A stretch of 64,000 nt of DNA from Warburgia ugandensis (taxonomy: Eukaryota; Streptophyta; Magnoliopsida; Canellales; Canellaceae): contig CP141138.1 of NCBI GenBank assembly GCA_035236585.1, positions 23,571,437 through 23,635,436 on the forward strand. Direction: 5' to 3'. Each line of letters begins with the position of its first letter. Within the stretch, counting starts at the first letter, position 1. The notes below the pieces were generated by a model. It was not told the origin of the DNA and made no database searches. It worked only from the letters and a program-made list of their open reading frames with translations. The translations under genes were made by a program, and so were the position numbers. Shown piece after piece: positions 34,807 to 47,700 of the stretch.

Positions 34807-36396
34807 ATGTTAAGTGTTTAATTTTTGCTAAAAGACCCTTAGTTTAACATTCAATTAGATCATCTAACCATTCAAAATTACAAATTTTAGCTTGATTTTT
34901 CATTTAGCTCAAATTGACCATCCAAACTTTAAAATTTTCAAAATCAATGGCCAGATGATCATTAGAGCTTATTAGAGGATTAATGTATGGTTTTGATTAT
35001 TCTAATTTAGTCTTTTAATTTGTAGATCAACTAAAGGAGAGTTGGATGGCTCAAATCTATGTTCAACGGTGCAGATCATGTGAAGATCAAAAAAGCAAGA
35101 GTCCTAATTGGAAGAGGATTCCTAATTGGAAGAGTCCTAATTGAAAGAGGAGTCTAAAAGGAAGAAGTGTCCTAGATGGGAAGAAGAGGAGTTTGTTAGA
35201 GTAAAATAAGGAAAGGAAAACTATTATAAAAAGGAGAACTGTGGAGGTGGAGGGGAGTTGTTTTTAGAGTTTGCAAGTTGGAGTTTTGGGGTTGCCATTC
35301 ATGTACTGTCATTGTCTTTTCTTTCTTTGCTTTTACTACTCTCTCATGTTTTCATCTCTTCTTTTGTTTACACACACCTCACAACTCCACTGCCTATCTC
35401 TTCTAGCACCGTCAGCCTTTGTTTCCATCGCACAAGTTTTTTTTCCCCTTTCTCCTCTCTCTCTTTCACGTTCATAACCTAAACGCCCAAGTTGTTGAAC
35501 TGCACCCATCTCCTCCATCTCTTATTTTCCTTCATTCACTGCACACTACCTCTATTGTTATTGCATCAACCAGAACCGACCCATCTCATCTCTCTCTCTC
35601 TCTCACCATCTCTCTTGACCAGTTCCTCTCCCTTCCCCTCCTCTCTATTGTTCTGTCTCTAGCCCCATTCCCAGTCACCGCATATACCTATCCATCCATT
35701 GTTTTCTTCCTCTGCATTGCACAAGCCAGGTGTCCTTGCCCAGGCTTCTCTGTTCCAGATGATGCCCAAACCAAAGGCGTCATTTTTTTATTTTCTCACT
35801 CCTTCGCACCTTCCATTTATCTCTCTTGTTCACAATCTCTCAATCCCAGTTTCTCTTTTGAGCTCCCACTCTCCACCTACCCACTGGTAAGGAACTCCCA
35901 TGCTCCCTTCCAGTACCATCACCAGCGCTAGCCATATCTCCTACTCTACTCTACTCCATACGAACCAAACAACGCCCATAAAAGGCGTCATTTCTTTTTT
36001 CGATTCACTGTGGATTATCACTAGCCAGGCGATTCCAGACTGACCAAGTGACATCCGACCGTGGGAAGGCAGAGCCCTCCACCCAGGCCAGCATAGCCTT
36101 TGTCTCTGTCATATCCAGCGATCTCATCTGGATTTACAAGACTTTTTGGGAAGTTTCAGATAAAATTCTGAAATTGCCGTTGGTGGATTATTCTAAAGTA
36201 CATTCCATGTCCTGTACTATTATTATTCAAGTTTTAAGTTATTCCCATTCTAAGAAATCCATGTTCTATGTTATTTCATTACTGTTTACTTTAATTACCG
36301 GTTCTAGGTTAACGATGAAAAATCTTTGATTTCTTGTTTATTTTAATTCTAAATTTCAATTAAATTTTAGGGCATGTTCTTAGAATAGATTCTAGA
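34807..36396 (+). other. Unclassified 1.6-kb block with a TATA-like promoter and CT-rich leader
   Basis: The block starts TGTTAAGTGTTTAATTTTTG just where RTE similarity stops. Near 35222 there is a TATA-like CTATTATAAAAAGGAG, followed by a CT-rich stretch of about 600 bp with overlapping open frames (one of 170 codons at 35419-35931) of low complexity. Two copies of an AAAGGCGTCATT sequence occur near 35774 and 35979. The layout resembles an LTR promoter and leader, but I found no matching CA end or target duplication. RTE-like sequence may resume at about 36397. Confidence 0.35.
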
Positions 36397-36413
36397 GTAA
36401 TTAATAGACTTGG

Positions 36414-39326
36414 TGTAACATCCTCAAAATTTAAATAAAATTTTATGTATATAAATTGGTCCTAAAAACTCAAAAACAAAAAAGTACACATCGATAGGAA
36501 TTGAACGGTATAAAGAACATTGAAAACGGAGTTCAGATGAGTGAGTTATGACCATTTTAAGTGTAAGGGTAAATTGGTAAATTGCCAGGGACGTTAATTA
36601 AAGGGAGTCGTTTTGATAACGATACCCCTTTTCCACTTCCATTAGAGTTTTAATGGAGGAAGGCACTGATCTACCTTCCATTCGGAAAAATCGGGACTTA
36701 GCTTATTAAATACAAGTTTCCGCTTCCATTCCCACGCTAAACAACCAGAGGAAAACCCCTGTTTTCCCTTGTGCACGCTGCGAAAATAAGTTGAAGTTTG
36801 CATGCACTAGAGGGCTCTGATTTCCCATCTCCGGCTCTAATCAGGTAAGTTACACATTTTAACTTGTTATTTACCTTGTTTTCCAACTTTCTCCTTACAT
36901 ATCTAGGTTAGATCTGATCAGAATTGTCGTTGGATGGCCTATGAATTCAAAAGCGTAGAGCATGGTTAGACCGATATTAAGGACACCTCAAATGAGAAAT
37001 CTAAGCGGATCATTGTGATCTTTGGACCCAAAAACCCTAAGAACGGCAAAAACAGATAAAAAATCTGAGCTTCTAGGGCTCTGATCAAGCCAAAACAAGG
37101 TGGACGGCTTGGGTTCATCGTCACCAATGGATAGTGAGCCCAAGACCCCCACTGGGATGCACAGACGAGGACGCACGCATGCGGGTGCTCCGTCGCACGC
37201 GTGTGCAGGACACTTGTGCGTTGTCCCAGACGTCTGGAACGCACTGGGTGTCCTAGGCATGCAGTGTGATGGTGTAAGCTGGTGCAAACAGCACCGCCCA
37301 TGTAAGTTGGTGCACGCATACCTACCCCTATAAATTAATATGTTAATTTATGAAGTCTTTTCACAAAAAACTTGATTTTGGGAGCTACAGAGGTACAAAT
37401 CAGAAGCGAAAAAATTCGTTGTGACCGTATTGATGATGCTGACCTAGATTTAGCTTGAAAACCTACATTTAACTACTTTTAAATTAGTTAAATTATAAAA
37501 TATTAATTAATAACTTAGAACCAACTGATCAAAGGGTGATCAGGCCTCAAGACTTGAACAATGAGATAAAGTATGACAATACATAAGGGTTTTAAGGGGC
37601 ATATTTGCGTGACTACTCTAGAAATTGATCTAGACCATTGGTCTGAACTAGATCTTGGGAAATTATTTATCTGAGGATGATCTGATCGTCAAATTAAGGT
37701 GTAAACATTATATACACACAAAAATGAATAGATGGACATTAGATGAGACTAAATTAAGAACCAAATCATAATTAGAGATCTTAGAGGATGATCCAATGAT
37801 TGGATCATCATAGATTCCATTATAATACAATAAATAACATGAAATAGTATTATGGTCTGATAGGTACATCTGAACGTACAAGCTAAGAAGATTATATGCT
37901 TGAGTTGGGTGATCTCACATTGAGGTAGGTGACGACATTTAATGTTTTGTTTTGATTTTAAAACCTAGCATTATCATAGCATCATGAGTGATTATGATTT
38001 AAATTGCACTTATTGTTAGTCGATGATGTTGTGAGATTTAAAGTTTTATGCTATGATCACTCTTTGATTTCAATCATGTATTGAATATATTATGACTGAT
38101 GGTTTCATGAGATTGATATTACCTAATTATGCATAAATAGAAATGATCTTCCTTATTGCATCACTGAAATTGATGGGTTTTCATGAGAAAGAAAAGTGGA
38201 GGTTAGGTGGCTGGTACTTTTAGAGGCTAACCCCGGGATGAGGGGCGTGCCTTAGGGATTGCAAGCCACGAGTGCTCTTGGTTTTTCGACATACATGATT
38301 TTCGTGTTGTGTTTTATGATGGGTGCTCTCACCCAGTGGATGTCATGCTAGGAGGGAGAGGGCCGGCCACCCTCCGAGATTGTGATGCGATATGATTGTG
38401 ATATGATAGACACCTGCCCGTAGATGGCTTCTGGTAGGGGTTGGTAACATGGATAGTCCACACTACCAGTCCGGGCCTTTCCATGGGGACGGACGCTAAG
38501 TCTCCTGTTATGGTGTAGACAGGGAGCGGCAGTGGTTGAGACCCTAGAGGGTTGCCACTGTGGCATGACGATCTATACTCTTATTCTGCGTGCTTGCATG
38601 ATGAGCATGGAGATGTGATGGTATGCTTGGGTGTGACGACACTCAGAGGTTTGATATGAGTACTCATGATCTGTGATGCAAGTGTATGGGACCCACGTAC
38701 CTTGGGGGCACCCTGTTATTATTGTATGCTCATTTACATGAGATCATATCATGTTTTAAATCCATGAGATGCATGTTTTATAGTATATGATGTTTTGAGA
38801 TTTTATTAGCATTGCTTAAAATAATTATATTCTTGTAGAAAATTTCTTTACTCAATGTAACAATATGATTATTCGATTTTTGTTCCATTGATATACATTA
38901 AACGTCTATGTACCTACCAAGCATTGCTTGTTGAGACATTGCGTTATTGTTGCAATGCCTCAGACATTAAAGAAAGACAGGACATATGAGGAGTTAGAAG
39001 AATAGTGATCGAGAAGTCTCATTGAGAGGTATGTTCTGGTTTCACATGGACTGTATATGTATATATATGTTATTGGACTTGATTATAATGTTATGGGAAT
39101 GGAGCTGATGACTGGATGAGTCATGGAATAGTAAATCTATTTTAAACATGTTTACTTGAAAAAAAAATAATAATAAATCTTGTTTTGCGTCAATGGTTGA
39201 CCTCGGGATTTAAAAAAAAAAATTCGATTGAAATTATTTTTCGCTGTTTTGGTTTTTATAAATATGGGCCCCACCTTTTGAAACGTTATATTAAAAAAAA
39301 GTATTGAAAAAACCCAAGTCATCACA
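36414..39326 (+). mobile_element. Solo LTR (2,913 bp), TSD CTTGG
   Basis: The element runs from TGTAACATCCTCAAAATTT to CCAAGTCATCACA, bounded by CTTGG at 36409-36413 and 39327-39331. It is the closest relative of the 25638 copy: both share GATAGGAATTGAACG, GGGTAAATTGGTAA and the GAGGGGCGTGCCTT block. A TATA-like TATTAAAT lies at 36704 and a donor-like TCAG/GTAAGT at 36845. It interrupts RTE sequence. Confidence 0.93.
36704..36711 (+). promoter_or_regulatory. TATA-like box of the 36414 LTR
   Basis: TATTAAAT about 290 bp into the LTR. A CAG/GTAAGT splice-donor-like site follows at 36845. Confidence 0.4.
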
Positions 39327-40585
39327 CTTGGTCATACTAGTCCACATAGTGTTTACTTCTGTTTCATTGTTCTACGTTCCTTCTACCATCAAGTTGTTTG
39401 TAAATGATGCTTCTTTTATGTTCCACCACTTAGTTTTGGACACCTATTACGTTCATTTCATTTCTTTCGTATTTTAATGTAGATATCCATAATCATTAAA
39501 ACTGTGTTGTGAGGTTAGACCCTTATCAGGTACATTACAATCCTTACACATTTATCTTTCACTATTCCTAATTAGAAATTAGTCTATTTGACTTTTATAT
39601 GGTCCATTTTTTAATGTTAATAAGTATTCATCCCTCTTCTTAAAGTGTGTTTTTGCATTGGCTAGGTTATATGCTAAAGCAAAATTGATGATCGCTTCCT
39701 CAATCTCATTTCTTTCTCCAATACCATACCATCTATGTACCCTATCATAACCTTCCTTTTTCTTTTCCTGCATGACCATTAAAGTCTACTCCTATAAATA
39801 TCCCCTCTATGTTGGGAATTTCTTCTATGACTCCCTCCATATCTTTTCAAAATTATCTCTTAATTATATCTTCTAATCCTACTTGTGGTGCATATGCATT
39901 TATATCATTTATGATTTTCTCTCATAGAGCATGTTTTATTAATATAATTCTATCATTGGTTCTTTTAGTATCTACAACTTTGTCCTTTAATTCTTTATCA
40001 ACCATTATCCCCGCGTCATTTATATTATTTTCCTTTCCTCCTACCAGAGCTTATACCCATCAATTTCTCTAATTTAGGTCCTTTTCACTTAGTTTATTGG
40101 GTACAAGCAATGTTGGCTCTCCTGTGTTTCATCATCTCTATTAATTCTAGTGTCTTACATGTGAATGTGCCCATATTCCATGTGGCCATATGAATCTTAT
40201 TCTCTTTAGCTAGCCTATTTACCCATGTACTTTCTAAATGGCTTGGAACCCATGCCTACTTTCCACTACACTTGGGTTTTGATGTGGCGCATCACTTCCA
40301 AGGGAACACTCTAGCTACCCTTGCTTATTTTTCATTGCACTTGGGATCCAATGCAGCACATAGCTTTTGGGAGAATGCCCTAACAACACTTGTTCATTTT
40401 CGATTGCATTTGGGATCCGATGCAGCATGTCACTTACAAGGAACATGCTAGCCTGAGAGAATATAAACAATTGATTCATGATGGGGTTTGCCAAAAGTTT
40501 TACTTGCCGACTGGCACTTGACGTAAAACCCTCCTCCTTTATCCGGGCTTGGGACTGACTATGATAAAACCATTATTATTATTAT
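39327..40585 (-). mobile_element. RTE LINE, 5' portion of second copy
   Basis: This aligns with about 1905-3136 of the first RTE copy. The minus strand has the endonuclease start (ATWNMGTFTCKTLE near 40150) and upstream a well-kept RTE leader with AGTCCCAAGCCCGGATAAAG at about 40540-40560 and GGAGGAGGGTTTTAC. A (TTA)n run at about 40567-40590 borders the 5' end. With 34100-34806 it may be one insertion that lost its middle, or two separate copies. Confidence 0.85.
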
Positions 40586-40724
40586 TATTAGTGTATAGCT
40601 TGTTATTACTAATATGTGGGACCATCTTTAAATAGCATTATAGGTCCCACTAGAAACACATGTGGTTCCATGAAACACATGTTTTCAATATAATAGCACT
40701 TTCGAGCCCACTATAAAATGTCAG
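40586..40724. other. Short unassigned spacer
   Basis: No gene or repeat is evident. GTCAG at 40720-40724 is the left flank of the next LTR. Confidence 0.4.
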
Positions 40725-43700
40725 TGTGATGACACAGGTTTTTAAGTGAAATTTCAAAATCTTTTTAAAAGGTTGGGATCCTTGATTTGAAAATTACTTT
40801 TTGAAAACAAACATTGAAAACATTTTACTTGAAGAAAATACTTTTTCAAAACCTCGTGTGTCATTCTAATCACAAAAAAATGGATTTTATGATGAGATGA
40901 TTATTTCATTTCTACCAAAAATTTGACAAAGTTTTCTCTATGTTTTAGGAAATAATGCATGTGATGCAACACATTTGATAGACACATACCATCTAAATAT
41001 ATCTGGAGATTCAATCTCCACACTAATACATTCAAACACATTTAAGAATTTCAAAATCCAAATCTTTCAAGTAGAAGCAATTTTAAAATAGGATAACTAT
41101 TTATTCCTGAAATTTCATCCATACACAACTGTAATCCAATATGTCTATTTTATACACATACATCCAATTTAAGATGATAAAGTCACAATTAAATAGTCCA
41201 TAGTCCATACATTACTTCTAATATACAAAGTAAAAATCTTACTCAATATACGTAGGTGGCATGTCTCGTACTGCTATAATCCTTATCCCAAAAAATCTTC
41301 TTCAACTCAAAGCACTTTTCTTTCAAGTCACTTCTTTAAATATGAGACAACATAAACCATTATAATATCTCAGTAAGCCATTACTTGGTTAGGGTGTTTA
41401 ACATCTCATTAACAATTTTGATAATTTTAAGATAATTTCAAATACAATGAAATTTTGATGCCAAGATATAGTAATACAGTCATTAATATATTATAGTTCA
41501 AATTCCAAAAAGCACGATGCTTTTGTAAAAATTATAGTCATATGAATGTATCACTAAAATCAAATCTCATTAATGAGTAAAATGTATTAATATGCAACAT
41601 AAGTGCAAAACCTATAAAAAGTCTATGCCAATGCAATTCATTTTATTTACAATTTCATTAAGAAGCATATTATGAAATCAAGGCATCAAAAGCTCGTAAA
41701 ACACTTTAAATAAGTATAAAATCTCATAATCAACAGGGATACCCCATCTCATGAGTCCCACGAGTGTCCTAAACTCTCGTAATCCAGTCATGAAATTCAT
41801 TTATGCCAAATTAATGCATTTGAAACACCACCAACATCAAATTCATGAGATAAAGTACATGAAGATAAAATTCATAAGTAAATCCAATTGTAATGCCTTA
41901 TACATTCAAAATTTTGTATTGCATGTCACATTAATAATAATCTACGATATTTATAGAACATGATGGACAATAAAAAAGTTCAAAATCACAATAAACTTGT
42001 GAAATCTCAACAATGGTGGGGTCATGAAATTATAGATAGGCCCATTTTTTCAACATCAGTGGAGTCATCCCAATCACACATGGGTCCACATCAATTTGGC
42101 CATGAGTACACATACCATAAAATATTCAAGCATTGTCATGCCACATCAACTCAAGTGCTATCACTTAGTCGTGATTGTAGCACCAAGCCACATCAACATA
42201 AGTGCTACCACTCTGAAATCATAATAGAATACATAGACCATTATGCATTTGTAACTCGATCCCAATCCATCTATGTGCTCAACTGCCAATACCATAGCAG
42301 GGAGACTCCTATCCACAGTGAATGGGGAGGTGTGGACCATCATCCAAGTGGGGGCTTTCCCATGATGCCAACAATAAAAAAAATCCTATAATGACTGTAT
42401 TAAGTATCTAAAACTTCAGAGGGCAGGTGGTCAGACCTACTACCCTCTAAGCATAATGTCCACTAAGTAAAAGAGCCCATCTAAAACAAATCCACAAAAA
42501 AATGAGTTGATAAATTTGATACCTTTGTACCCAATATGACTCAGTAGTCGTGTAATAATTTTCCATGAAATCAAAATGTTGATCGTAAATCAATGTTGTG
42601 CATAATTCTCATTCATGCATCATTTAAACCATGCAAAATTGTTAAATCTCATAATTATGTCAAACTGTGGATCAAACAAAAACCATGTAGTAATCACATA
42701 TAGGCATTTCAATGCAATTCAGATATTTTCAATGAACAATTATTCACCGGCATGTTATCATACTAAAACCAAACATTACAATTCTCATGCTTAATTCAGG
42801 ATTGCATATAAATAACCAAAACCCATTCAAAATTTGAATACCTACCTCTTGTGCTGAACTCCTAAATTTGAGTTATCCTCCAACTTAATATACACGAACC
42901 ATAGATAAAATCCAAGCCATTGATCAAATTCTACTATGCATCAAAACCTAGATAACATACAAAATCCAGCTATAGTTTAGAGTCCAATTCAAGCGTTCAT
43001 GAGCTTAGTTTTTGTAACTATCATTATCAATTGATGGTTCAAATCTCCTTAGACCAAGTGGGAACCAATCCTAACATTGTTGAAAGGTCTCAACCAATCA
43101 TTCTTCTTATTAGACTTTTTAGCCAATTTAAATACTCGCCTATTATTGGAGATTAGAATATGCACCATTGATTATGGATCCACATTTCATATCTATGTGC
43201 ATATTCATAATTTCTTATTAGAATTATCAATTAACTTAGGATTACATGATCAAATGGTTTTATAATCTAATGTGAATTAAATCGCTCAATTTGAATTTGT
43301 TTGATTGTATGAAAACAGTAACGATAAGTTTCAAATATGAGTTTTTGACAAAAATCTAATGATTCACAATTGTTGAAAACTCAAATATGCCAATTAACTG
43401 TTAGATCGATGATCCACAATCATGATCTTCATTAATCTAGGTCTATTACATCTTAGGTTAGAGTTCTTAGCATGAATTATACGTTAATCATTTGTGTATA
43501 TTATAGAAAATGAGGATCTACAATGTCCATACTATTTAAATTGAAATTTAAAGAAGATTGGTGAAAGATCTCACCTTATTTAGCATGCTTTTATACTCAG
43601 AAGGTTGCTAAAGGTGATGGATCTTTAATAGATTGTCGCAATGAGCCTCGATCATAGTCCTGCTTCACTATCCTCCTAAATCTCTATCAAATCTACTTTG

Positions 43701-44741
43701 ATCAACAAATGGACTAAGGGGTTTTACTTTTTGCGTCAAGAGGATCACAATCAATGGATTGGATCTTAGATATGAGTTGTGTTTGTTATCATGCATCGCT
43801 ATAATCAGTAGATCAATTAAAGTCACTAGATTTTGTCGCCTGTGACAGACAAGGAGATGAGGGCTGGCCCTAGGGAAGAGGAAAGGGTTGAGGTGGTTAG
43901 GAACTAAAGAAAGGGATTAGAGGGGGGTTGCAGCTACACAGTGGGAGACAAGAAAAGGATTTCAGTTGTAGTGGGTTTAGCTACTTTACCATACATCACT
44001 AAAAAGAAAGGAGACACACTGGCTCTAAGTCAACTACAATTTCTAGTCACCAGTAAAGAAATAGAGGGGAGGAGGTTTTGTGGAAAGAAGAGGTCTATTC
44101 CAATGGGGTCTCGCCAATAGTTGCCAGAGAAGAAGGAAAGAGACTAGGGATGTCGGTTCTTTTAGAGTTGGAGATGGAGATGGAAGGGAAACATGCTGCC
44201 ATCAACTTACTTATTGGTTTTGAAGAAGAAAGGTGAGATTTTTTGGGATTTTTTGGTGTCCATCTCAGTTCGGTAGCCAGAGGGGAATGGCAATCGTGGG
44301 GAGATTTAGATCAAGGGAGGGAAGTGAAGGAAGAGGGGGAGATTAGAAGGGGATGATCAGAGGTGATGTTTTCAAACCCTCCATCCTCCGATCCTCTTAT
44401 GTACTGCAACTTACCCCAAGAGTCGATCTCCACATGGTGGCTCCATGCACCTTGCCACCCTCTGGGTGTCAATGGTAAGTTTAGATGAAGGTGTGTCATT
44501 ATCAATTTTGACTCCCCTCCTTCATTTTTAAAATTTTGGGATTTTTCATCCTCGATCTCTATTTCACTCAAACTTAGTGTCATTGAAAAGCTCTTGCTAC
44601 ATAAATTCTAAATTTCAAGTTTCAAATTCAAATTTAGAGTTTTCAGATAATTCACTTCTAAGGAATTCAATTCCTCATTCCATTCTAATTAAAAATATGA
44701 TCAAAATGACTAAAATATAATTAAAAATTAGGATTATTATA
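40725..44741 (-). mobile_element. Older solo LTR of the same family (about 4.0 kb), decayed TSD
   Basis: The left end TGTGATGACACAGGTTTTT is the reverse complement of the family 3' end, and the right end TTAGGATTATTATA matches the family start TGTAATATCCTTAA with one change in the terminal TG. Flanks are GTCAG and GCCAA, two transitions apart. Inside, the minus strand has the family's GGGAGTCAAAATTGATAATGACAC box near 44505 and a GGGCTCTTTTACTTAGTGGA block near 42470 matching the GGGTGCTCTTACCC block of other copies. Its greater length suggests internal insertions. Termini are less certain than in the other copies. Confidence 0.68.
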
Positions 44742-44786
44742 GCCAAGTAAGTCCTACATTAAAGGAAAAGAGAGATCAAAGTGGGT

Positions 44787-44868
<82 letters not shown>

Positions 44869-45044
44869 AGAAGAAGAAGAAGACGAAGAAGAAGTGTGAG
44901 TCCTACAATACAACCTGCATGGGTCCACATTGGATAGATAGAGAAGAATTGTGGGCCCTAGTAAAAGAGAGAGGTGTGGGTCCCACTATAAAACTCATAT
45001 GGGTCCCAGATTATAAAGGAGAGGTAGTGTTGGATGTGGATGTA

Positions 45045-45122
<78 letters not shown>

Positions 45123-45170
45123 ATAAGTGTGGGTCTCACATTGAAAGAATAACTACTATTTCAAGAGCTA
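44742..45170 (+). repeat. Two long (GA)n microsatellites with a purine-rich link
   Basis: (AG)n spans 44789-44865 and runs into (AAG)n up to about 44892; a second (GA)n spans 45048-45119. Between them are repeated GTGTGGGTCC-type phrases. A 123-codon frame of alternating Arg-Glu across both tracts is a by-product of the repeat, not a gene. Confidence 0.9.
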
Positions 45171-47700
45171 ATAAGTTCAAGCTTTTGAGAGAGAACTAAA
45201 ATGGAACTCAAATAGGCCATTTTCACACTAAAAGTGAAAATTTGTATCTAAATGATGTTTAGACCTCATAAGTCTTAAAATGAGAGAATTTTGCCAATCT
45301 GGTTTAGAAATAAGAGAACTTGTAAGTAGCCAAACTCTAATCCTTTGAGTGATAACTTGTACATACTAAGTGAAAGAACTTGTAAGTAGCCAAACTCTAC
45401 ACCCTCCTTAGTAGGTAATTTGGAGTAATATGGTACAATAGACTACTAGGTCCTCACTTGGGTGATTCAAAGAGTTCATCTTCTTTGTCATCTTAACTAG
45501 ACAAACTACAAAGTCTTCTCCTTTGAGTAATCATGCCCTAGGGATGGCAAATGCATCATATCTTTTTAGGAAAGCCAACCCTAAATGACCCATATATGTT
45601 AGTGCTAGGGGTAGAAAATATTTTACTCTAATTGAGTCATGGCTTGAAGTTAGTTATGGTTAGGGTGAGGGAAAGGTTAGCTAGCCTATAGTCATCTCTA
45701 TTCCTTTTAGATGATGAAGCCCATGAAAAAAATTGGCAAAAGTCCTCTTTGATGAACTGAAGAAGTCAAAAACAAATTGTTTGAAGTGATTAGTTCCAAA
45801 AAGTAGACTTCATAACTCAATTATTTTGATAAACAATAACAACATTGTTGACTGATTATTACATGCTTGTTGATAAAATTTTTGTGGAATATGGTAACAA
45901 GAATAGGGTTGTGAATGGAAATCGAAAGAACCAAAGAACTAGCTAGAATTGGATAAAAAAAAATTAAATTGTGGCCCTTTAGTTGGAATTGCTGATCCAG
46001 TTTTAATATTTTGCCTATAGAACCAAATTAAATCTTGTCTACTTCTAATTTTATGCCAAAGAACTAGATCGGAAAACTGAACTATCAAATTATAATGCCC
46101 CTCTCATTTTACATTTAAGTTTAGGTTAGCTAAATGTAAAGAAGTCCTTTTCACTTAAGTTTTGATACCTTATATTGTGCTACCCATAAGTTAGTAAGTG
46201 AACATTAGAATTTTTAACCCAAATTTTTTGTAAAACTTCAACTTTTTACTTGGCATTTTTTGTCTTGATTCAAAGTTTGGAGATTCTTTTTCTATCTTCA
46301 CTCACAAGTCAGAATACTAGTTCGATTTCTAAAGTTGGTTGCTTACTTTCATTTGATTTCATGTGCAATGGTTAGATAGATAATGACACTTTTGAGTTTT
46401 TTATTATTATACTTTCTTGATTAATTAGTGATTGCTATGGAGAACTGCAATAGCTTATCTTTAACACTTTTTATACAACTTTGAAAAAAAACTGCAACTT
46501 GACCTAATAATTAGCAAAGTTTATGTTAGAAAGGAAAAATATGAGGGGTATTAAAGGTTTGAGTTTTCATGTCCATATGCAATTAAACAAATATATTTTT
46601 TAACTTCTAAAATTGTTCTATCTTGAGATTGGTCTATGCATGAATGACATTTTAACTTTGGGTAGCTATATAAAAAATAAGAATATGACAAGTGAGCATG
46701 CTTGAGAGGTATGCTATGTAGTTTCTTGATAAATGAGGTTACATTTTATTTGGTACATGACACTTTGAATGAGTTTACAAGAGCAACCTATATTTCAAGG
46801 TAGTAGTTGTTTGTCATGATCACTTCCCACTTTTGTCAAACTAAATAAATATTATTTAATTAGTTTAGGTTACAAAACTAAGAAGTACTTAGAAATGGAT
46901 TGGAATGAACTAGTTTATTTCTAGTCCTTAAAGCTATAACTAAACACTAGAACAATCTAGTTCCAATCTTGTTGAAATCAAAATGACATGGTTCCAATTA
47001 TGGGTGGAATAGGACCATTGACAGCAAGTTGTTTTAGGATGAGATTTGAATAGTGTATATCACCATTGTATATAGTTCTTATCATGTAAATGAAATCAAT
47101 GGCTAGTGGGTTTTCTATTTTGTATGCATTTATATTTTTGCTATTATTTATTACGGGATGTGCAAAGGGGCTTGTTATAGAACCCAGCTCCAATCAACCT
47201 ACCTGAGCCGATGTTAGGAGTGGGAAACTTTTCATATTAGGGTAAAAGTTTTATGACCCCAAGCATGTTTTGGTCAAGTTAGGGGAAATATAAATGCATT
47301 AGGTCAAGGGCAAGGCCAACTAAAAATATGTCATGCAATGTTGCTAGCCTTAATCCTAGATTTTGTTCTTGACAGTTGTAAAATGGATGGGAGTGTTGTC
47401 TAGGGAAATCTGCTTTTAGATAGCCAAAGTATCTATCATCCATTCTATAACTACAAAAAAAAACAAGATGAAAAAAATAGATGAATAAGATTTAGGGGAC
47501 ATGGTATCCATGAGAGAAGGCCTACAAGATGAAAGATTGAAAGTACTCATCTAAGCTAAAACTACAGACACATTAACAAATAAGGCCTAAGTTATTGATT
47601 GACAGGTACAGTAGTTAATAGAGTGTTTATAGCTTTCAGCACTCTTTCTGAGTTGTACAAATGCCTTTTTAAATAACCACGTAAGGAGCCTCTCAATTAA
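45171..47700. other. Unassigned A/T-rich DNA
   Basis: No convincing gene, RNA or mobile-element motif is seen. The longest minus-strand frame (46978-47193, 71 codons) has no domain I recognise. A short direct repeat, GAACTTGTAAGTAGCCAAACTCTA, occurs near 45317 and 45376. Confidence 0.4.

Noticed and set aside
35419-35931. A 170-codon frame, the second longest in the window, with a hydrophobic start.
   Set aside because: It is low in complexity, overlaps another open frame in the same CT-rich stretch, and has no domain; CT-rich leaders easily stay open.
40569-40590. A short ATT repeat considered as an RTE 3' tail.
   Set aside because: It borders the element's 5' end given the minus orientation, so it is more likely target-site or extra 5' sequence.
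44781-45152. A 123-codon frame of alternating Arg-Glu.
   Set aside because: It is the translation of two GA microsatellites.
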